DNA from: Leisingera caerulea DSM 24564
Lineage (GTDB): Bacteria > Pseudomonadota > Alphaproteobacteria > Rhodobacterales > Rhodobacteraceae
DNA: 64,000 bases
Assembly: GCF_000473325.1 (NCBI RefSeq)
Contig: NZ_KI421513.1
Coordinates: 673,217 to 737,216 of the forward strand
Reading direction: 5' to 3'
Below, piece by piece: positions 60,933 to 64,000 of this stretch. Under the pieces are notes generated by a model. It did no database searches. It was not told the DNA's origin and saw nothing but the letters and a program-made list of their open reading frames with translations. The position numbers and the translations under genes are program-made. Within the stretch, counting starts at the first letter, position 1. Every line of letters begins with the position of its first letter.

Positions 60933-61223
60933 CGGTATCCTCCCTTGCCGCCCGATCCGGGACGACTCGCGTCCGGGCTGGCTGCAGCATGGCCTGTCGA
61001 CACATACGCTCTCAATATGGCGCTATCAGAACATTTGTTTTACCCCTCCGCTCCGGCGGACAGCCGCCGCGGCGCACCGGCCTGCCGTCTCTGGACTTAA
61101 GCAAGCAAATGCTCTGGCCCTAACGAATTCCGCGAAACTGACGTTTCTGGTACATAATACGCCTTAAAGCCCAGGTAGGGTGCCGGGCAGCCTGATTCAC
61201 TTCCAACGCCGAAAGGACATGTC
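60933..61223. other. Divergent intergenic region (BKACE / aminotransferase)
   Basis: No gene is seen in these 291 bp. The A+T-richer middle probably holds the promoters of the two divergent units. A short inverted repeat GAAAC-TGAC-GTTTC at 61134-61147 is a possible operator. AAAGGA lies 7 nt before the ATG at 61224. Confidence 0.35.
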
Positions 61224-62621
61224 ATGGACGGCACGTTCAACGAAAACGATCTCTCCCGCGTGGTGGAGGCCGACAAGGCCCACATGTGGCACCACCTGTT
61301 CCAGCACAAGGCGCTGGAAAGCGCCGACCCGCGCATCATTGTCGAGGGCAAGGGCATGCGCGTCTGGGATCAGAACGGCAAGGAGTTTCTGGATGCAGTC
61401 TCCGGCGGTGTTTGGACCGTCAACGTCGGCTATGGCCGCGAAAGCGTCTGCAAGGCCGTTTACGACCAGCTGATGAAGGTCTGCTACTTCGCCAACTCCG
61501 CCGGTTCCATCCCCGGCGCGCTGTTTGCCGAAAAGCTGATCGAGAAGATGCCGGGCATGACCCGGGTCTACTACACCAACTCCGGATCCGAGGCCAACGA
61601 GAAGGCCTTCAAGATGATCCGCCAGATCGCCCACAAGAAATACGGCGGCAAAAAGACCAAGATCCTGTACCGCGACCGCGACTATCACGGCTCCACCCTG
61701 GCGACCATGTCGGCGGGCGGCCAGGACGAGCGCAACGCGCAGTACGGCCCCTTTGCGCCGGACTTTGTCCGCGTGCCGCACTGCATGGAATACCGCAAGC
61801 ATGAACTGGGCCTGGAGCACTTGTCCGGCCGCGAGTTCGGCATCGCCGCGGCGGACGCGATCGAGGAAGTGATCCTGCGCGAAGGCCCGGAAACTGTCGG
61901 CGCCCTGTGCCTGGAGCCGGTGACCGCAGGCGGCGGTGTGATCGAGGCGCCCGAGGGCTACTGGGAGCGTGTGCAGGAGATCTGCAAGAAGCACGACGTG
62001 CTCCTGCACATCGACGAAGTGGTCTGCGGCGTCGGCCGTACCGGCAGTTGGTTCGGCTACCAGCAGTACGGTATCAAGCCCGATTTCGTGACCATGGCCA
62101 AGGGCGTCGCCTCCGGCTATGCGGCGATTGCCTGCATGGTCACCACCGAGGAAGTCTTTGAAATGTTCAAGGACGACGCGGGCGATCCGATGAACTACTT
62201 CCGCGACATCTCCACCTTCGGCGGCTGCACCGCAGGCCCGGCGGCGGCGCTCGAAAACATGCGCATCATCGAGGAAGAAGGCCTGCTGGAAAACACCGTG
62301 GCCATGGGCGAGCGGATGCTGAACAACCTGCGCGCGCTGCAGGAAAAGCACGCTGTGATCGGCGATGTGCGCGGCAAGGGCCTGTTCCTGGGAGCCGAGC
62401 TGGTCGCAGACCGTGACAGCAAGGAGCCGGTGGACGAGAAGCTGGCCCAGCAGGTGGTCGCGGAATGCGGCGCACAGGGCGTGATCATCGGTGTGACCAA
62501 CCGCTCATTGCCGGGCCGCAACAACACCCTGTGCTTCAGCCCGGCGCTGATCGCCACTGCCGACGACATCGACCAGATCTGCGACGCGGTCGACAAGGCC
62601 CTGACCAAAGTATTCGGCTGA
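61224..62621 (+). CDS. Class III aminotransferase, taurine/hypotaurine-pyruvate type
   Basis: The 465-residue PLP enzyme resembles taurine-pyruvate and hypotaurine-pyruvate aminotransferases of Rhodobacteraceae, which turn taurine into sulfoacetaldehyde and alanine. The start MDGTFNENDLSRVVEADKAH and MWHHLFQHK are characteristic. The PLP lysine is Lys293 (MAKGVASGYAAIA), with Asp264 in HIDEVVCGVGRTG. YYTNSGSEANEKAFKMIRQIA binds the phosphate. None of the usual partners (xsc, ald, tauABC, tauR) is adjacent, so another omega-amino acid remains possible. A strong terminator follows. Confidence 0.8.
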   Translation: MDGTFNENDLSRVVEADKAHMWHHLFQHKALESADPRIIVEGKGMRVWDQNGKEFLDAVSGGVWTVNVGYGRESVCKAVYDQLMKVCYFANSAGSIPGALFAEKLIEKMPGMTRVYYTNSGSEANEKAFKMIRQIAHKKYGGKKTKILYRDRDYHGSTLATMSAGGQDERNAQYGPFAPDFVRVPHCMEYRKHELGLEHLSGREFGIAAADAIEEVILREGPETVGALCLEPVTAGGGVIEAPEGYWERVQEICKKHDVLLHIDEVVCGVGRTGSWFGYQQYGIKPDFVTMAKGVASGYAAIACMVTTEEVFEMFKDDAGDPMNYFRDISTFGGCTAGPAAALENMRIIEEEGLLENTVAMGERMLNNLRALQEKHAVIGDVRGKGLFLGAELVADRDSKEPVDEKLAQQVVAECGAQGVIIGVTNRSLPGRNNTLCFSPALIATADDIDQICDAVDKALTKVFG

Positions 62622-62648
62622 CACCTCTCCCTGTTGGACGATTTGACT

Positions 62649-62677
62649 GCGCCCCGGACTTTCCGGGGCGCTTTTTT
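62649..62677 (+). terminator. Rho-independent terminator after the aminotransferase
   Basis: GCGCCCCGG-ACTTT-CCGGGGCGC is a perfect 9-bp stem with a 5-nt loop, followed directly by six T. It ends the plus-strand aminotransferase transcript and is the clearest intrinsic terminator in the window. Confidence 0.93.
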
Positions 62678-62695
62678 GTCAGAAGGCACCCCCGT

Positions 62696-63451
62696 TTAGG
62701 CCAGCCGCACGGCCACTCCGCCGTCCACCGCCAACGGCGCCCCGGTCACAAAGCTGGCGCGGTCCGACAAAAGGAACAGCGCCGCCTGGGCGATTTCCTT
62801 CGGAGCGGCCATCCGTTTCATCGGGTGCAGCCTGGCGATCATACGGTGGGCCTCAGGATCGTCGCCTGCCATTGCTGTTTTGGTTCCGCCCGGCAGCAGG
62901 GCATTCACCCGGATGCCGTCTGCCGCAAGGTCTGAGGCGAGCGATTGGACCAGCCCGGCCAGCCCGGCCTTTGACGCTGCATAAGCCCCCATGCCCGGCA
63001 TTCCGCCGTTGCTGATACCGACAAAGGATCCGGTAAAGACCAGCGATCCGCCGCCCCGCTCTTTCAGGGCCGGAATTTGCGCCCTGGCACAGTAGAAAGC
63101 GCCAGTCAGATTGGTTGCAATCACTGCACTCCAATTGGCGGCGTCCATTTGCTCCACCGGCACCGTTTCGCCCATCATACCCGCGTTGTTGAAAGCACCG
63201 TCCAGCCCGCCAAACTCTTCGGCCGCTAGCGCCACCAACGCCTGTGAATAGGCCTCGCTGGTGACATCACCAGCCAGAAAGGCTGCTTTGCCGCCGCTTT
63301 GCCTGATCTGCCCCGCAAGGGTTTCCAGTTCAGCCTGCCGCCGGGCCCCTAGCACGACATTGGCCCCATCTTCTGCAAACAGCAGCGCCGCGGCGGCGCC
63401 GATGCCGCTACTGGCGCCGGTAATGATCAGTGTCTTGTTCTGAAGTTCCAT
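62696..63451 (-). CDS. Short-chain dehydrogenase/reductase (SDR)
   Basis: The 251-residue NAD(P)-dependent oxidoreductase is a classical SDR. The glycine motif TGASSGIGAAAALLF is at 11-25, NNAG at 88-91, catalytic Ser142 in TGSF, and Tyr157-Lys161 in YAASK. GARR after the second strand suggests NADP. The C-terminus DRASFVTGAPLAVDGG is typical. ATG at 63451 is preferred because AGGAGG lies 8 nt upstream; another ATG two codons earlier is too close to it. The frame is open for a further 85 codons upstream but does not look like protein. Substrate unknown. Confidence 0.9.
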   Translation of the reverse strand: MELQNKTLIITGASSGIGAAAALLFAEDGANVVLGARRQAELETLAGQIRQSGGKAAFLAGDVTSEAYSQALVALAAEEFGGLDGAFNNAGMMGETVPVEQMDAANWSAVIATNLTGAFYCARAQIPALKERGGGSLVFTGSFVGISNGGMPGMGAYAASKAGLAGLVQSLASDLAADGIRVNALLPGGTKTAMAGDDPEAHRMIARLHPMKRMAAPKEIAQAALFLLSDRASFVTGAPLAVDGGVAVRLA

Positions 63452-63860
63452 CGTCATAGCCTCCTTTGATTGGATGGCATTGAACAAAGCGCCGCGCACT
63501 CCTCCGCTCGACCCGTTTCCTGCGCTTGCCGCTTCGGGCAGGCCCTTTACCGCAAGAAACGGGTCAAACACTGGAAACGAACAGCTGTCGGGGTCAAGGA
63601 GGCCGCAGGTTCCGCCGTCAGGCGCCAGGCTTCGCCTGTTTGCGAGCGAAACGTCCCCCGGACCGTTTCCGGGAAGCCCGCTCATCCTTGACGCGCCTTC
63701 AAAACACAATCGGGATTGGCATCTGAGGGGCAGTCCTGCGTTTCAGAGCCTTCTCGGCAAAACAGACGGCGCCGCGCGTCAGCGCGGCGCCGGGCCCAAC
63801 GGGAGCGGGGCATTCTTCGATTGATATCTGACGGGCGGGAGCCCCCGCCGCCAAACAGCT
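63452..63860. other. 409-bp intergenic region with repeat
   Basis: No convincing gene is present: the open frames here are antisense or low-complexity readings. The left part is the presumed promoter region of the SDR gene. The right part carries repeat copy C, downstream of the permease whose stop is at 63861. Confidence 0.45.
63768..63846. repeat. Dispersed palindromic repeat, copy C
   Basis: GGCGCCGCGC-GTCA-GCGCGGCGCC (63768-63791) has perfect 10-bp arms. It is followed by GGGCCCAAC, then GGGGCATTCT as in copy A, and a final hairpin GGGC-GGGA-GCCC ending near 63846. It probably serves the permease transcript, whose stop is at 63861. Confidence 0.6.
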
Positions 63861-64000
63861 TCAGATCAGCTGAAAAAGATTGCCCGACAGGATCGCACCG
63901 CTCACCCCCAATCCCAGATAGGCGGCAAAGACCCGCGGCTTGACCAGCGACCAGACCGCAGCCATGGCAGGAATTGAGCTGACCGCCCCGGCCACCATGA
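63861..64000 (-). CDS. Permease-like membrane protein, C-terminal end (5' end outside window)
   Basis: The frame is open from the right edge to a TGA at 63863-63861, giving about 46 residues. They include AGAVSSIPAMAAVWSLVKPR and a last hydrophobic helix, VFAAYLGLGVSGAILSG. This resembles the C-terminus of the DUF318/YraQ-type permeases, which share the SIPAM motif. The identification rests on a short fragment, and the ATG near 63998 is likely internal. Confidence 0.5.
   Translation of the reverse strand, partial: MVAGAVSSIPAMAAVWSLVKPRVFAAYLGLGVSGAILSGNLFQLI

Noticed and set aside
63452..63709. N-terminal extension of the SDR to an ATG at 63709
   Set aside because: The added 85 residues have no family similarity, and an AGGAGG ribosome site points to 63451.
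1..64000. tRNA, rRNA, CRISPR arrays and insertion sequences
   Set aside because: I looked for clover-leaf patterns, regularly spaced repeats and transposase motifs and found none that I could support by eye. A dedicated scan (tRNAscan-SE, Rfam, ISfinder) could still find something.

Overview
The window is high-G+C DNA that reads as chromosome of a marine alphaproteobacterium of the Rhodobacteraceae (Roseobacter group; a Leisingera/Phaeobacter/Ruegeria-like organism is the best guess). The grounds are the gene content: a fused indolepyruvate ferredoxin oxidoreductase, a split C-P lyase locus with phnF/phnG divergent, tupBCA, nadABC, an Entner-Doudoroff zwf-edd-eda operon, BKACE and many class III aminotransferases. 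The style also fits: dense coding, many ATGA start/stop overlaps and frequent GTG/TTG starts. I saw no rRNA, tRNA, CRISPR array, insertion sequence or prophage. All assignments come from reading the sequence; no database search was run.

Layout. 1-3.7 kb: tail of a Tet-type efflux pump, a zinc alcohol dehydrogenase, a small unknown protein, an enolase-superfamily enzyme and a two-cysteine ArsR regulator. 3.8-8.8 kb: an FAH-family hydrolase, a large ABC exporter-like protein with a degenerate ATPase and a C-terminal cyclic-nucleotide domain, a DUF3307 membrane protein and an Lrp regulator. 9-13 kb: indolepyruvate ferredoxin oxidoreductase, then a convergent TetR gene. 13.4-20.6 kb: a peptide-type ABC transporter operon ending in an unusual, apparently domain-swapped CoA-transferase. 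20.8-23.2 kb: an MscS-type channel.

23.6-30.1 kb: a tightly packed seven-gene operon (two GT28-like and two GT4 glycosyltransferases, a histidine phosphatase, a NodB-like deacetylase and a methyltransferase). I can assign it to no known glycan, and it is the strongest candidate here for an undescribed system. 30.2-38.2 kb: phosphonate catabolism (phnM, a 2H phosphoesterase-like gene, phnN-L-K-J, a small membrane-protein ORF on the other strand, phnI-H-G, and divergent phnF with a palindromic operator candidate). No phnCDE transporter is in the window. 38.5-40.7 kb: tungstate uptake. 41-44.5 kb: NAD biosynthesis. 44.6-48.2 kb: a GtrA/GtrB/GtrII-type surface-glycan glucosylation cassette carrying an extra methyltransferase.

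48.4-51.7 kb: a CocE/NonD hydrolase and a CaiB/BaiF CoA-transferase. 52-56 kb: zwf-edd-eda behind a LacI-type operator candidate. 56-58.8 kb: a PfkB sugar kinase coupled to a D-cysteine desulfhydrase-like enzyme, and a DsbA/FrnE-like protein. 58.8-62.6 kb: a BKACE-aminotransferase pair and a taurine-pyruvate-type aminotransferase. 62.7-64 kb: an SDR and the end of a permease. Several intergenic regions, mostly between convergent genes, carry related palindromic repeats with a GGGAG loop, which look like a dispersed REP-like or terminator family.
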